Part shown: piece after piece, positions 35,959-50,040 of the stretch
How the letters are laid out: the number at the start of each line of letters is the position of its first letter
Position numbering within the stretch: position 1 is the stretch's first letter
NCBI GenBank assembly: GCA_028673005.1
Contig: CM054118.1
Coordinates: 57,233,338 to 57,297,337 of the forward strand
Length of the DNA stretch: 64,000 bases
Source: Tanypteryx hageni
Lineage: Eukaryota > Arthropoda > Insecta > Odonata > Petaluridae
Reading direction: 5' to 3'
The notes under the pieces: generated by a model
Told to the model about the DNA's origin: nothing
The model's database searches: none
The model's input: only the letters and a program-made list of their open reading frames with translations
Made by a program: the position numbers and the translations under genes

Positions 35959-38049
35959 CTGGGATTTTATTATGTTTGGATTATAACGTTTCAATGCAAC
36001 GCTTACGGAATACCCACTAAAATATATTATAAAGAGACAGTCAATCGAGAAAGTAATTTTTCATCTGTTTTCGACAGATTTCAATAAATCTCATGTCACT
36101 GCAATACCCAATGATAGTTATATATATATAAATTTCCGGCAATGATTATAATATCTCAGGAATGCCCCACGCCATATACAGGAGCTCGCAACGTCAAAGA
36201 ACTTGAATTTGGATGGGGAGGTGGAAACGCCTTGCGTTTTAATAATGAACGCGTTTCAGAGGGCAGTGCACATAACTCAATTTTCCACGTTTATTTTTTG
36301 CTGCCAACTCACGTTTTTCGAGGTAATTCATAGGTCGAATTTTTATGTCGCGTTCGTGTGTTTTATTTATTTATTTTTCCACTCGCGGCTAAATTTAATC
36401 CCGGTTTAATTTCATCTTTTCCGCTCATACTTTCACTCTCGTATCTCGCATTTTTCCTGCATATCTTCGCAGTTTTTTCGAAAAACATTTATCAACGCAC
36501 TACAATTTTTGTCTTTCCCATCCGCATGTAATCTTTATCTAAACGTATTTAAGTTAAAATTATTATACAATTATATTTATTCAGTAATCTGCAGGCCAAA
36601 AATATTTATCCTACGGTATTCAGAGAATAAATACCAAATACATTTTTATATCGGGGAAGGTCGATGTTATTTGGATCAGGGACCTGGTAAGACCATTAAA
36701 AGACTGGGTAAGCATTCGGGAGCTCACAGTTTAAACTTATTTAAACGTTTAGATAGTTCGCAGATGAAGAAGACTATTTTCATTTTAGCATTAATACATT
36801 TTAAACACATTTTGATGGTTTTTCAAACGCAAAAACTATCCTAAAGATAGCATTAATCTTTTTGGTTTTCTTATTGACTTGCATCAGCTTATTCCTTTCA
36901 TTCCAAAGATGCATAGCTTTCAAAAGGATTTGCAGACAGTTTCAAGCTCAAGTTCTCCACGTACATGATATGATTTTGTCACAATATGAAAAACTACTAT
37001 AAGATTTTAGGTGTATAGTAGATAATTTAATCTAGAATAAAAAACATTCATGCTATCTCTGTATGCAAAAGTCACACAAGTAAAAGTAAAAAATGAAATA
37101 TGGGTTAAAATAGTATAATAATAAACTATAAAAAAATGATAAATATGCCCCGTACGCCTAATAAAATAGGTATCTTGACAAGCATCAAAATACTCCGGTA
37201 ATAATTTTGTCCACTATGGTGATCGATGTTAAACAATACCATCGAAGGAATATTCAAAATGAAATTAAAAGTAACTTTTGATGTTTCATCAACCATAGAT
37301 ATTGCGCAAAAAACTTTGGTACCGGTAAAAGACTTGCCAAAAAATTACGCCCAGCGCAATAAATCGGGAATAACGAGGAGTCTTTCATATTTCATAACAA
37401 TCAAACGTAAATATTAGCGGAGCTATGTGGACATTCTTTACTCCTTAAATATCACATTGTTGTAGCAAGCTTACCACAAGAAATTTGCAATTTTTCCTTT
37501 TATTACCCCTTTCTCCCTAATCTCTCTTTGCCCACATCCTTCCTTCCGTCTTTCAATTATTCATCGCCCGCACTTCTCTACCCACGTTCGTACTATATCG
37601 CACTTCACATCTAATCCTCCCATCACTCACCTCCTCTTTTGTTCCGGGCTTATTTACGCCTCTTTTCTATAATTAACATACCTCTCTTTATCTCACTCTC
37701 CGTCTCTCCACAAAGGAGGATATTTCATATCCGTGACGTATTATCTAATCTATACTATATAACGGTAATTTTTAAAATTATTTCCTCGCTTTTAATTCTA
37801 GAAGATTAATCACGCAAAAATGGAAAGAAAACCTCAAATGCAAGCAGGTTCGGGTCAAATGAGATTCTAACATTGCACAAAAATCGCCGGTATGTATTTT
37901 TATAGTCATCATATTAATTTTCCAGCAAATGCACGCACTAAAGTAGTTGATGCGTGCACCGCTGGATGGCAGCACGGTGAGCTCAGTGCAGCTTCGCGGA
38001 AAGGCGATCTAACTCGAGAAGCTTAGATCGTTATCCTTAGCCCATTATA
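35959..38049. other. Spacer, no gene recognised
   Basis: AT-rich, with a short (TA)n near 36119 and pyrimidine-rich patches near 37500-37700. No element recognised. Confidence 0.5.
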
Positions 38050-38560
38050 GTTGGTTCACTCGTTTCGTAATAAACTTTCCTCTCTTCCCATTTTTTTATC
38101 ACCCCTCTTTTTATCATTGTTTGTTTTTTATCTCTATATCACCCCCTTCCATCTTTTATCTCCACTTCCTTTCTTATTCTTCTCGACCACGTTTACGTCA
38201 TATCTTACCCCTCAAATTCCTTTATGTTTCAGCTCCCCCCGTTTTTTCTGGTTCTTCGCAATCCTTCTAATATCTCCCTCATCCATCTTCATTCTCTTTC
38301 AGCTTCTTTTCTTCCTTCCTCTTTGCCCGCCTCTACATCTTCCCTCTATCCGCGCTCACATTTTCTATGCCTCAATTCTCTCTCCCTTATCTCATGCCTC
38401 TCCGCTTATATCTTTCCCAGTTCCTCCCTCATCTTAAAATTTTCCCTTCTTACAATTATATTTCATTCTTCCTCTGTAGTTTTCTTTGCCTCCTTGATTA
38501 ATCTACCATTCTGCTTCTCTTTATTCGATTATTATCCTTCATCACACTCTCCCAAATGTG
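38050..38560. repeat. Pyrimidine-rich tract
   Basis: The + strand is largely C and T, which produces plus-strand frames of 128 and 115 codons rich in F, S, L and P. Composition, not coding, explains them. Confidence 0.8.
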
Positions 38561-39289
38561 AAAAGATGTGAACAGATTAGTCGTTTGAAATGTATGGCAT
38601 AGAAGAGAGAAAATGAATTTGAAGAAAGAATGTTAGTAAATACTTAGGAAGGGGATAGGTATATTAGGTGCATTAAAATCAGGAATTGGGTATTAGAAAA
38701 CGAAGAAAAGACATTTGAATGCACATGTTGAGTTGGGTGCGCCTAAAATCTTACCTAAAGGTAGAATAACAATGAATGACTGACACTCGGCGTCCTCTGG
38801 AATGAATCATTCTTCGCATTCATCCTGGGTGTTTAAGATCACAAGGAAAAGAAACATTGCGTACATGGTTTACTACATTACAGATATGACGCCAAATTTA
38901 CGCTTTATGTGTATAATAACTGTGTATATGTGTGTGTATTAGATGCTTAGCTGCCCTCCATTAAGTTTGGCTGGCATCGAAATCTTATTGACCAGCGAGT
39001 CTCTAGTCAAGTGAATTAAAAAATTTTATAGGTCGACTATTCTTCCAATGATACAGTTTTTCGCGGTACCCCATTTCGGAAGTAGGCGCTATATTCAGAT
39101 ACGAGGCTACCACAATTAGCGTGCTTACGCTTACATATAATAATACAGCATCGCCAATTTAGTAGAGCCGTAATTTTCTACCTTAAAGCAACTCGCCGAT
39201 TTCAAATCAAATTATTTATTTATTCTTGAGCATTATCCGAGGCGCAGCTAGAAATCACGTGCTAGCTCACAGAGTGCAGGGGCAACCCC
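38561..39289. other. Spacer, no feature
   Basis: Mixed sequence with a short TGTG run near 38925-38940. Nothing recognised. Confidence 0.5.
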
Positions 39290-39730
39290 GACTCCCAAAC
39301 ACGGTTCATCCTCCCTTTTTTCCTCTCTCTGCCATCCCAATTCATTTCAATCCACGTCTTCACCTTGTTTCTACCTTTCATTTCTCTCTCTCTGCTTCCT
39401 TTACTCCCTTCTGCCTCAATTTTCGTCCTCCGTTCGTAAACTTCTATTACTCTTTCCCCTTTTATACTCTCCCCATTCCTCCTCTTACGCTTTCCCTTCT
39501 TCCTTTATTTTCCCCCGAGAATTCACCGCTCCCTCTCTCTTCTTTCCGCCCCCGCTTCTCTGTCCCTCCATTACGCCGACCATCACGTCCCCGTAGTCGT
39601 GCCCTCACTAAAATATTCATACGTATATCTCTCTCCGCCCCTCTCCACCTCCGTATCTCATCTCCCCTCTGTACACCCCCTTCCCTCCACTCTCTCCCCC
39701 TCTCTCTAACCCTGGATTTATCTACCACCG
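39290..39730. repeat. Pyrimidine-rich tract
   Basis: CT-rich stretch giving a 199-codon plus-strand frame (39226-39825) with no domain. It passes at its right side into a CpG-rich segment (about 39700-39850) with repeated GACGTTG words. Confidence 0.75.
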
Positions 39731-42700
39731 CTGACGTTGGCTTGCCAACCAAGCCGACCCTGTCTCTCTTTAACGCTGACGTTGCGACGCTGCACGTCCC
39801 CGTCTGCCTCCCGCGCGAGCGTTAACGGCGCTGTCATTCATGTCTGCATGCGACGAACCTTTTGATGTTCCACTGTTTATTACTCGGGGAACGACGGGAA
39901 GACTAATAATAGAGTTACGCGCAGAGGTTGTGTGCAAAAAAGGAGGGATTCGTTTCCAGAAAACTTCATTATTGCTCTTTTTTTACGATTGGGTGTTTTC
40001 TTTTTATGAAAATTTCGCGGAAACGTGTATTGAAAAAATGTCGGTTTTTAAATGTTTCCAAGGGGAGCGTCGGCGTTCGAGAAGTAAACGACGCCATTTG
40101 CTCGATTTTTTTTTAGGTGTACGTTAAATGTTTTAACAGGAGTTTTGTGATGTTTTACGCATTTCGATGTGAAACTGTAAGCAGCATGAAAAATAAAAAA
40201 ATGTTTTTGTGACTGACCTACATTTTGAAAATGATCACTCACAACTTACATTGTTATTATATAGTACGAAAAGATTATTACTTAAAACGCATTTGACTGG
40301 ATTTTATGCGTACGTATTTTGTTACAGTTTTCAGTTTTCAAAGCGAGCATAAATTTATGAGAATCGTCTATCGTGTAGTTGGAGGTTTTAACTTTTAGCT
40401 AATAGAAGTTTATAAATGCTATTTTCCGCCAATTTTGGTGAATGATTCGTTCAATTTTAGATTGCAGAAATTTTTAAAATAGTTGAAATACAATGGTCAT
40501 ATTTTTAAACCGGGTATACGTGTCATAAATTCATTAATAAATGTCATTCATTTAGTATTGGGACTAGTTAAAGTTTAGGAAAGAAAATATATCCATGCAT
40601 ATAAATGTTTCTTCCTTTTCATAATCGATATTTAACTTTGAGAACTAGGGCAAAGTTTTAACGTGAAAAAAATTTCCTATGCTGTAATATTTATTATTAT
40701 GAGAATCTGGTTCTTATCCTTTTCATAACAAATTCACCAATTTTTTCTCGTTATCCGTTTAATTCAATTTAATAGACGTAATTTCGGAAAATCAACAACA
40801 ATGCGGTTGCCTTTCACGAACAAACATTTTATCCTCAGATAATTTAAAACTTTTGTGCTCAAAACAAATTTTTGGACCGATTTGTCGCTTACTTGGTAAT
40901 CGTAGGTAACAAAGTAAATTCTTATTTACTCAGGCGTTCTTTGGCTTACGTTCAGAATTTGTGGAATGGTTATAAGTAATATTAAAGTACAAATGAAAAA
41001 TACGCTGCACCTATTCCATGTTATTCAAATGGAAGAATAAAACGCCCTCGGGTTCTCATAAGGAATCACGCCGACAAAACACTGGAAGAATGATCATAAT
41101 CGAAGGAACCATTCTCGAGTTATTCGCGTTCGTATTTCGAGCGTTTCTTACAAACCAACCGACAGACGTACTTAGGCTATTATTACAAGCGATTATACGA
41201 GAAGTTAAAATTTAACCGGCGGTCGTATCTAATTTTTTTTATCGACAAGGAAATAATTACGCCCAACCTTTATTCGCGCGCTAGTCAAAAGTACGCAGCA
41301 AGTGATTTTTGCATATGCATCAAAAGTCCACAGGAAATTTTTATGGTTACCTCAAATTTAAGTGCCCAGCCGCCCATTGCTCGTGCATGCACCACGGTAG
41401 ACATAAAATACCTAAAAATTAATCTGCCTTGTAAATTCCTGCATTTATCGGACCTATCAAGTTTTGCACTTGACATTTTTTTCTAGACCCACAAAACACG
41501 TTACTACTTTACGCGAACCGCGTTCTAGCTATTACGACCAGTTACGACTTTCATAAAAACAGAAAAGAGTTGCCAGAGGCTTAACGATTTTCCGAGAAAA
41601 TTACTTTCTTCGTTTATTTTCGTATTTTACTCCGAACAAATCCCCTCGGAGAAGTTTATCTCTCTCATGAGATATGCACGAGATATTTTGTGGAACATTT
41701 AGCTTAGAAACTGTTGATATTCTTTCAACAAATTCAGAAATTTTAAAGCAGCGTTTAAATGTAGACTTGATCAAAGTCGTCAAGGAATGACAGCGTTGTA
41801 TTTCTCGTAATTTTAGTTTTACATAACTATATTATGGCTCGTGTTGATTGGATCATAGAAATTATATAAAAAATAGATTCTATTGGAAGTTTATTTCCCT
41901 GTCGTTATAGGTTTCCCGAGAAAACTTTACCCGAGCCTACGCTTTTAGTTGCTAAGTTTTTCGACATTCACACTTGCACGGGATTATTCTAATGTAAAAG
42001 AAAAAAATCCATACTTCAAGGAAACCCATAAACCTCTCCGAAATATTTTTTCATAACTCGGAGATAAATTTTTTGTCAATTCTTTACGTAAGAGAAATAT
42101 CCTCTCCTCTTACCAGTTCCGCGAAAAAAACGGGTCGCGATTTGATATCTGCAGGGCTAAATCTTTCATTTTATCTCCGAAATGAGGCCCGTAGCTCTTA
42201 ACGACGTATTTAAAAAGACGTTTGCCGCGACACGTTTTTCTCTCAACACGCTCACACAACACGTACTTATTTTTTTTAATGAAACGCAAAAGTTTCGGGG
42301 GAGAAAGAATATTTAACACCCTCCGCTGTGGCAGCTCGAGGAAGGACGAAGGAAAAAATAATAATGTTCACCGTGCGGATGGAAATTTTCCATCAGCTCG
42401 CAAAGACTTTGTATTCAAACTGAGGGAGTCACGACATGTGCGAAAAAAAGAGAACGATAAAATAAAAGACTAGAAAATTGATTAGAAAATCTTTACGTCC
42501 CGTCAAGATTCACTTGGTTCCGGCGGCCACCTCGCATACTAAATGCAACCTTCCCTCGCCACCCCCGCACCAACCCCTTTCCTCCCTCCCTTCCAAAACC
42601 TTCCGCGGCTCACGCTATCTCGGCCTAACCCTCCCCTCCTCCCTCCCCATTTCCCCGCACTCCTTTCTAGGACTCCTCGCATTTCAAAAAATGCAGTAAA

Positions 42701-43191
42701 TTTGTTCGTATCAAACCTGCTTTTTACCTGAGGTAGATCGGATAATACTATAAGATGACGGATAATACAAGAACCCTTGCAGAAAAGCGTAACATTTATA
42801 AATTAATCGTTTAAAAACTACCTTGAATACCCGTGTATAGAAAACTCAAATTTTGAGCCCAAACATTTTTGAAAAAACTTTCGTATCGCTCGGGTATTTG
42901 CGGTCATTGCTTTACTCAGTAAAGCCCAAAATTTCCTTTAACCGTAATTATCGAGCAAGCGGAAGCTGGATGTTAATGTATTATTTCGATCGAAGAGGAA
43001 TACAATGAGATGAAAAATATAAAATCGTAACTTTATACGCAAACTGGAAGAATCCTTCGAAATCTGGAAGAAAAATCGTTTTAACCGGGAATCGAAACCG
43101 AGTTGAGCCGTTACGGAGAGGTTTACTGCAACGGTATCCCCTCCCTCAATCGAAATTTTCTCATAGTAAAAAAACTGCTAGAACTGCTCTG
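39731..43191. other. Spacer, no gene recognised
   Basis: AT-rich, with CpG-rich spots near 39770-39850, 42230-42350 and 42500-42680. At about 41003-41040 the phrase 'gctgcacctattccatgttattcaaatgga' in pieces matches 45988-46015, hinting at an unnamed low-copy repeat. Confidence 0.45.
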
Positions 43192-43261
43192 TCTCGATAT
43201 ATCAGTGGTAGAATATCCGCCCGAAAAATGTATAGACCCGTATTTGATTCTCGCCGGGGCA
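43192..43261 (+). pseudogene. Degenerate tRNA-like sequence (Gly-like body)
   Basis: Acceptor arms TGTCTCG (43192-43198) and CGGGGCA (43255-43261) can pair over all seven positions with wobbles. The D-arm region reads CAGTGGTAGAAT as in tRNA-Gly. The anticodon stem is broken (TCCGC against ATGTA) and the B box is mutated (GTATTTGATTC). A T5 run follows 2 bases later. It shares GGTAGAATATCCGCCCGA with the tRNA-like locus at 54.4 kb, so both derive from one tRNA or SINE source. Confidence 0.6.
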
Positions 43262-46200
43262 AATTTTTCTCCTTATTTCCATCAATCTGAGGAATAAAGT
43301 AAAAACTTTTTTAAAAGGTCCTTCTTCTCTCGGTTAGGCCCCGAGTATTTTCCTCTTTCCATTCTGGTCATCACAGAATAGCCCTGCCGTACTACCGAGC
43401 CCGGAAATCTCAAAGAATATGAAAAATTAAAAATTGACCCAATGACCCTTCATATCCTTAGGGCGAGCACCTTTTTCTATCCTTGTTTCTCCTAGCGAAA
43501 ACCACGCCAAACGCCTTCCAGCTCTTTCTTTCCAGCCTACATACCTCCTACGTTGCGACCAACCCCTTTCATCCCCTATTCCTGGTGTCTTGCATCGATT
43601 TTTCCATCCTCCCTCTCTCTCTCTCTCTCCACGATGTGGCTCGGTAACCTTCTCTCTCTTCTCCCTCTCAACCCTCTGCAACACCTTTCCATCTTCTCTC
43701 CCTCTCTGCCCCTTTCTCTCTCTCTCTCTCTCTCTCTCTCACCTCTGGGCCCCCGGAGGCTTTCAAGGTACACCCCTCAGCGTTTCGAGAGCAGTTCTCC
43801 ACGTCCCCATTTTCGACTCTTGGACACCTTCTAACCCTGAGCCCAAAGAACGTGGGGATGTACTCGAAAATTCTCTCGCTTCTTCTACTACTATTTTAGA
43901 AAATGCCTCGCGGTGGTCACTTATGTAAATGCCACTGTAGAGATTTTTTAGTAAAATCCAGCAGGATGGGAAATGTGTACGATAATTCGCGATGAAGCAT
44001 GTATGGACAGCGGTGACCTCTCTATAAGACAATGGTTGAAGTGTGTGAAATTTTTCTTCTGCTTTAAATTATTTCGATGTATGCTTCGGTATGAGCGACG
44101 TGGCATTTTTGGGATTATTCTATGATAAAATGTATATTTACAGCGACAGATTTTAAGTATCATTCTTCTAAATAAACTAACAACGCGTATGGTGCATCCG
44201 TCCTCTTTGCATCTACCCAAACAGTAAGCTAGTAAGCTGAATATACCACGAAAATGTATCACAGAGCTTGAAAGGTCACAAAGTCAATTATTTAATTCCG
44301 AAATCTAAGCTAATTTGAGGGTGTGAAATATAACTTAAAGAAATGAAATAGTATCCTCAGAAGTTAATTAAAAATATTATTTACCAATATGGTTGCATAA
44401 ATTCTACGGATGGAATACTCAAAAGTATAAATATGTTTCGCGTCATGGAATTATTAACAGCGAGATAATAGAAAAAGATCGGCTCAGTATTAATTCTTTT
44501 AAATGAACGGATGGTGGTTTTGATTAGTATTTTAGTATAAATGTATGAAGAATGGGGAAAAAATGGTAATCAAGATGAAAAGCAATGATAATGATAACCG
44601 GGCATGTCGCAAAAAAATTCACTTTGCTCGAGTGTAAGGATAAATCGTGTTGAATGCTCGCACTCAAGGTGTGAGCCATAGCGATAAGCTCACTTCTCTC
44701 ATTACTGCAGTGGTTAGAACTAAAATATCACATCTAATAATTAAAAATGGAATATATTAGCAATATTTTGCAATAATAAGCAGATATTTATCGCGCTTTA
44801 AAAGATTACAGACACGCACCGTATAAAAAATTCTTTTGTTTTTAAAGATAATAACGTCTTTTGGTCGTTTTATTTCCGATTCGCGTTTTATTTTGTATCC
44901 CACCGCTCTAAGAAAATAAATCAACTATGGGGATATCTTCGCAGGCTTTAAAATTTATCGGAAGTGTCTGGAAGCAATCGCGTGACGCACTTCCATTTTC
45001 CGAACATAATAACAAGCTGAATAGGTTCGCGTTTTAACTTTTCCGGAATCTTTTCTTAGAAAAAGGTTCTGTCCAAGGCAGCTTGGTTTATTTGAAATAT
45101 CTCGTCCATTTCGTATAAGTGGACGTATAAAATGCTAGACGGAGTAAGGGTTCGAAAGAGGTTCCCATCTGTCCTCTTTGGATTTACCCACGAACTTTTA
45201 TTCCTCCGCCATGGCCTACCCTCGCGAATGTAATTTTTCATTTATTCGTGTACTTCTTTCGTAAGAACTCCAGCACTTTATTTCAAAGAAGTTATAAAAT
45301 ATACTGTTTAAAATATGAGTATAATCTATCTTTGGAAACCATGGTGATATGAATGCATAAGATAACGTTCATACCATGATAACACACCGCAGCGCCTTCG
45401 TATTCTTTTGAAAAGAGAACGGGTCATAATGAATAACAAAGGTTTGAACCGATCAGTCGACAAGGAAATCAAATTTGAAGAATGAATATCAAGTAAAAAG
45501 CAAATGTGCCTTCTGTGTCTCATCTAAATGCCAATGTAGTTAATTTTCGTAATTATTCCATACTATTATGAAGCATTTTCTGTTTTTAGTTTGAATTTGG
45601 TTTACAAAAAAACAACTTAATTTCGTCAGTGTCTAATATCATGAAATTAGTGTAATTACCCATCAAATATGACGGATATGCGTAGATTAAGTATTCAATT
45701 TAAGGCACTTCCTCCTTTTCTATCTCGCCCCGAATAAAAGACATAATCAATCAATCATTTCCCCTCTCCCATCCTCCTCTCTCCCATTCCCCTCTCTTTC
45801 TCCAAAAGAAATTTGTTTCATTTTTCGGTTTTTAGTCAAAGATTAAAAACTAATTCAACTATTCCAGAAAATTTACTCAATTTTTTTTAATTCAGAAATT
45901 TTAATCTGTATATCTGATTTATGTTTCAAGTCTTGAATTCCTACTATAATTTTAAGTAAATTTTAATATGCAAATGATTAATGTGCTACACCTATCTCCG
46001 TGTTAATCAAATGGAGACAATAAGCACTCTTAGAATAAAACCCATGACTTTAATGTAGACGAAAGGAAGCCTGAAATCTAAAAGTGGCGTTGTCAAGTAA
46101 TTTAGAAAAGTTTGATTGTAAAATAATTAATAGTTTTTGAGTTATAAGAGGTTTTCTCAATCTTCCATTTAACTGCATAGAGCTTTATTGATAGACTTAC

Positions 46201-46399
46201 AGACAGATTTGGGATTTTACTATAGTGGATATAGTTGATGCACACTAGGTTAAGTTACCAGAAATGACGCAAAACATCCATGTCCGAAAAATACAAGATT
46301 GGAAAGGTGTACTCCATGTCGGAGTACACAGAGTTGCCAATTTCACAATGTTCTCATTATTTTACGCTTAGATGAGAAGCTAGCGAGGTACATTGTAAG
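43262..46399. other. Spacer with (CT)n patch
   Basis: A CT-rich patch with TCTC runs spans about 43600-43745 and gives frames on both strands. The rest is AT-rich. At 45725 CCCCGAATAAAAGAC followed by (AATC)n may be another LINE tail. No gene recognised. Confidence 0.5.
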
Positions 46400-46400
46400 T

Positions 46401-46680
46401 TGTCGTTATTGTTGTCCGATTTTAACCAAAATTGTAATCGGTGTACCAATTTTAGCAAAACTCTTCAGTACCAAATTTCATCAAAATCCCGAGTTGAAAC
46501 AAAGGAGCATTGTAGATCTTCATGTAAAAAAGTCGTAATTGTTGCCCGATTTTAACCAAAAATGGAATCGGTCTACCAATTTTAGCAAACCTCCCCAATA
46601 CCAAATTTCATCAAAATACATACTGCGGTTCCCGAGTTTTAACATGCGGACGGACGGACGGAAACGACCCCCCCCCCCTA
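46401..46680 (-). repeat. 130-bp direct repeat ending in (GGAC)n
   Basis: The phrase GTCGTTATTGTTGTCCGATT at 46402 recurs as GTCGTAATTGTTGCCCGATT at 46532. Both are followed by 'aaccaaaa', 'aatcggt', 'taccaattttagcaaa' and 'taccaaatttcatcaaaat'. To the right is GCGGACGGACGGACGG. On the minus strand the order becomes GTCC microsatellite, then two body units containing 'gatgaaatttggta', the plan of family B. No ends are defined. Confidence 0.7.
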
Positions 46681-49169
46681 TATGCGTTCACTTCCTGCGA
46701 ATAACGCATAAAAATCGAAATTGTTTTGAAGGTCATCGAACTTGGAGCAAATCACAAGATCGCGGTATGAAAAGTGGTATGCAGAAAATCGACAAAAAAG
46801 AGATTTCCGAAATTGGAATTCGCTTGTTTTTACCTAAATTACCTTTATCATTCATCTGATACGCATCTAAATCTTTTCCTAGCGTTTTCGAAGTTCATCG
46901 ATCTCAAAACTCCTATTTTTTCCCTTTTGGCCTCAGATATAACGAATTCCAGCGTATAAAAGCTAAAAGAAAAAGCTGAAACGTTCGGTAGGAAAAACCG
47001 ATTAGTAGATGATAACTGTACTTATCCTGCTACTGATACGTATATTACGGGAGATAAGGGACTCCTCATTTTGGGATTTGAAAACCATTTAAGTCTTCTG
47101 TAGCTATATGAGAACACCCCTTTACGCAAAAGTAACCAAAGATCCGCTTTCCCTCTCCTCTTACATGCCTAGTTCGACCTCCGTGACCCCTAATCGAAAG
47201 GTGCTTCCCTCTTTTGGGGTTATAGTACGAACTAATGTTCCGAACGGCTTCCGAGCGGCTGAGCAGGCGCTGAGAGGGCGTTCGTGTGATAACGCAAGCC
47301 TATATACACACGCCCTCCCTCCTTCTCACCTCTCTCTCTCTCGCTCTTTTCATCTTTTGAAGTTTTGCATATTTTTCGTCCATCCGTCGTAATCGACCTT
47401 TTCGCTTTGTATTTTTCAAATTTCTCTCTCTCTATCTCTCGAGTAACGTTTTTCTCGTCGTTTAGCCGGTTGGATTTCTTTGAAACATAGCAGAAAAATT
47501 TGCACCTCTGTCGATCACTCGTTCATCGATAAGGTCGGGCTTAAGTTGTGCTCGCGTTTCAGCCGTGCGTGATGGCTTATTTTTTCGACGGATTATGAAG
47601 CTAACGGGAGCAGGGCATTGCGGGAGACTGGAAACTGCTTTTGTTTCCGAAAGAACGATCCTGAATGACAGGGTAGAAAATGAGAGAAAAACATATCGGA
47701 TTCTAGTTAAATATTTTCTCTTCTCGAAAATCATATCCACGTACTCGTTGGAGCGCAACATTTTAAAAATCTACCTAAAAAATAAAATACATATTATCCC
47801 GCAAAGTTTCGATGAATCCAGAGACGCATTTCGATAACAAACGCTAAACATTTTTAATAAAAATTGGATCTATATTGCTTGCGGACTTTTAAATACGTGG
47901 ATGGAGTTTTCTGTTGAACAGCGAAAATTGCGAATATTTTTATCTTTCGAAATATATCTATGAGACGCTTTTGCCATGATCATATATATTAATGTATCGG
48001 TTATACCACACAAATTCCTTCCCAATTTCTGAAATTAAAAGATATTTGATTGAGTTATAAATGTAAGTAAATCTAAATAAAGTTTTAATCAATTCAATCT
48101 GTGAATTTAAGTTGACGGATACGCGCATTTTTTTCTTTCATTTTTCTGTATATTTTTCCAATAAATAGCGTGAAAACTTATCTAACGATTGCATTCAAAT
48201 GCGAGTTGTTCATGCGATGCCGATGAAATATTTAATTCAAGGACAGAATCCATTCGATAATTAAAAAATAAATACCGTAGAATTAATGAATTTTCCCCTC
48301 GAAATCGTATGAATATGCCGCTTAAAATTACTAATGAATTCGCGCGCTATTTTCTGTCGGCAAAGCCACGCTAATTCTCAATCTCGGATTTTCCTTAAAT
48401 TCCTAGGAATCTTTGATATTATGAAAATAATCCAGAGACAACATCAAAGAAATTGGTATCCCCCAAAAGGACGCGACGAAAACCCATTTGGCAGTCGAGA
48501 CGCGGGCGCCTTCACTCGGCAAATATTAAATTCCTTAATCCAGAGGCGAAAACCGTCCTGAATAATAAACCATTCACCCTCTCAAAATCTACCGAAGTAA
48601 GAAAAAGAATAAAGGTTTCGGTAGAATAGCGGTTGGTCAGACCGGCTCTCAGGGCACCCTGAACGTTACAAGGGTCTCACCTTTTCGTGCGATAAAGACG
48701 GATTCGGGAGGAATCCCACCCTTTCCCACGAGAGGGCGCAAACGGAGGCCGGTTTAAGGCCATCCGCGGAAGAGGTCGGGTCCGGAAGAAGCCAGAGGTC
48801 GGTCTTTGAATGGGAGATGCAATAAGGTTTTTTAAAAGAGGTTAAGGAGGGAAAGGGTGAAGGGAGAATGGGTGAGAGGGGGAGAAGAGGGGAGGGAAGG
48901 AGGATTACAGATGGGTCAGTGGTGTCAGAGAAAAGGGGAGGCGAGTTAAGGACTCATGAATCGGTAAACTCCGTGCTAATTGGGTGGGTGCTCTCTCAAA
49001 ACAACCCTTCGCTTTGACTCCCCTCCCTCCCCCTACGAATAGGAATCCAATTCTCACCATCTCTCCCTTACGCCTCCCCCGTTCCCCTCTCCCATTTAAT
49101 CTTCTTTCTCTGATGCCTCCCATTCCCATTCTACCGCTTTCTCTTCGTTCCCATTCGCCCCATATTCGC
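46681..49169. other. Spacer, no gene recognised
   Basis: AT-rich with GC/CpG-rich parts near 47200-47300 and 48640-48800. The minus strand is pyrimidine-rich at 48830-48960. Several 60- to 100-codon frames lack motifs. Confidence 0.5.
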
Positions 49170-50040
49170 TAAGATCCCTTAACCTTCCGCCGACTACGCC
49201 TTTCCTACCATTTCATTCGTCTCGCTTTGCCTTTCTCCCTTCTTCGTATGTCTTTGATTCTCTTCACCTCTCTAGTCCACCTTTATCCATCTTTCTCCTG
49301 CGCTCTTCACTTCTTCCTTCTCTCCTCATTCTCTCCCTGCCTTTCTCATTTTCCTTTCCAGCTTACTTTACAGCTATTCCTCTATCTCAATTTTCTTCTA
49401 TCAATTTCTCTCCATCTCTCTCTCGCTACTCCTTCCTTTCCCGCTCTCTCTTCCCCCTCCACCTCCCCTGCTGTCGCCATTCATCTCTCTGTATTTCCAT
49501 CTCTCTCTACTTATCTTCTGCTCTCTTCTTCTCTCCTATCTTCTACACCCTCTCTCTACCTCCCTTCTTCTCCCCTTCCTCCCTTTCCCTCTCCCTCCCC
49601 TCTCTCACCTCCCTCTTTTCCTATCTCTCCCTCCCTCCCTCCCTTCTTTTCTCCCTCTCTCTCCTTTCCTGCCTCTAACTCCCCTATATTTACCTTACTC
49701 TCTCACCCTCCCTTCTCTCCGTCCCTTCTCTCCCTCTCACTCCCTTTCTATACTTTTCTTCCTCTTTCTATTCCCTTCCCTCCTCCACCCTTATCTTTTT
49801 TCTCTCGTCTTCTCACGACCTTCTTGCACTACTCCACAAGCTTCTTCCCCATATTCCTGCCGTCTTTTTACCCTCCGATCATTTCCACTCACCTCTCATA
49901 ACCCGTTCTTACTTCCAACCCCCTCTCCTCCCTCTCGTATCTAAACAAGCCTACTTTCATAAGCTCCTTAAACAGCAATACCTTAATTTACACCCCTACT
50001 TCGGTTCGCGTCACACCATCATTTGCTAAACCCTCTCTCC
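49170..50040. repeat. Long polypyrimidine tract, about 870 bp
   Basis: The + strand is almost wholly C and T. It holds the longest frame in the window (49227-49901, 224 codons, F/S/L/P-rich). All three stop codons contain purines, so such a strand rarely stops; no signal of protein selection is visible. Confidence 0.85.

Noticed and set aside
39226..39825. 199-codon plus-strand frame
   Set aside because: Same compositional cause; no motif, signal or membrane pattern beyond chance.
49227..49901. 224-codon plus-strand frame
   Set aside because: It lies in an almost pure C/T strand where stop codons cannot easily occur; the product is F/S/L/P filler without a domain.
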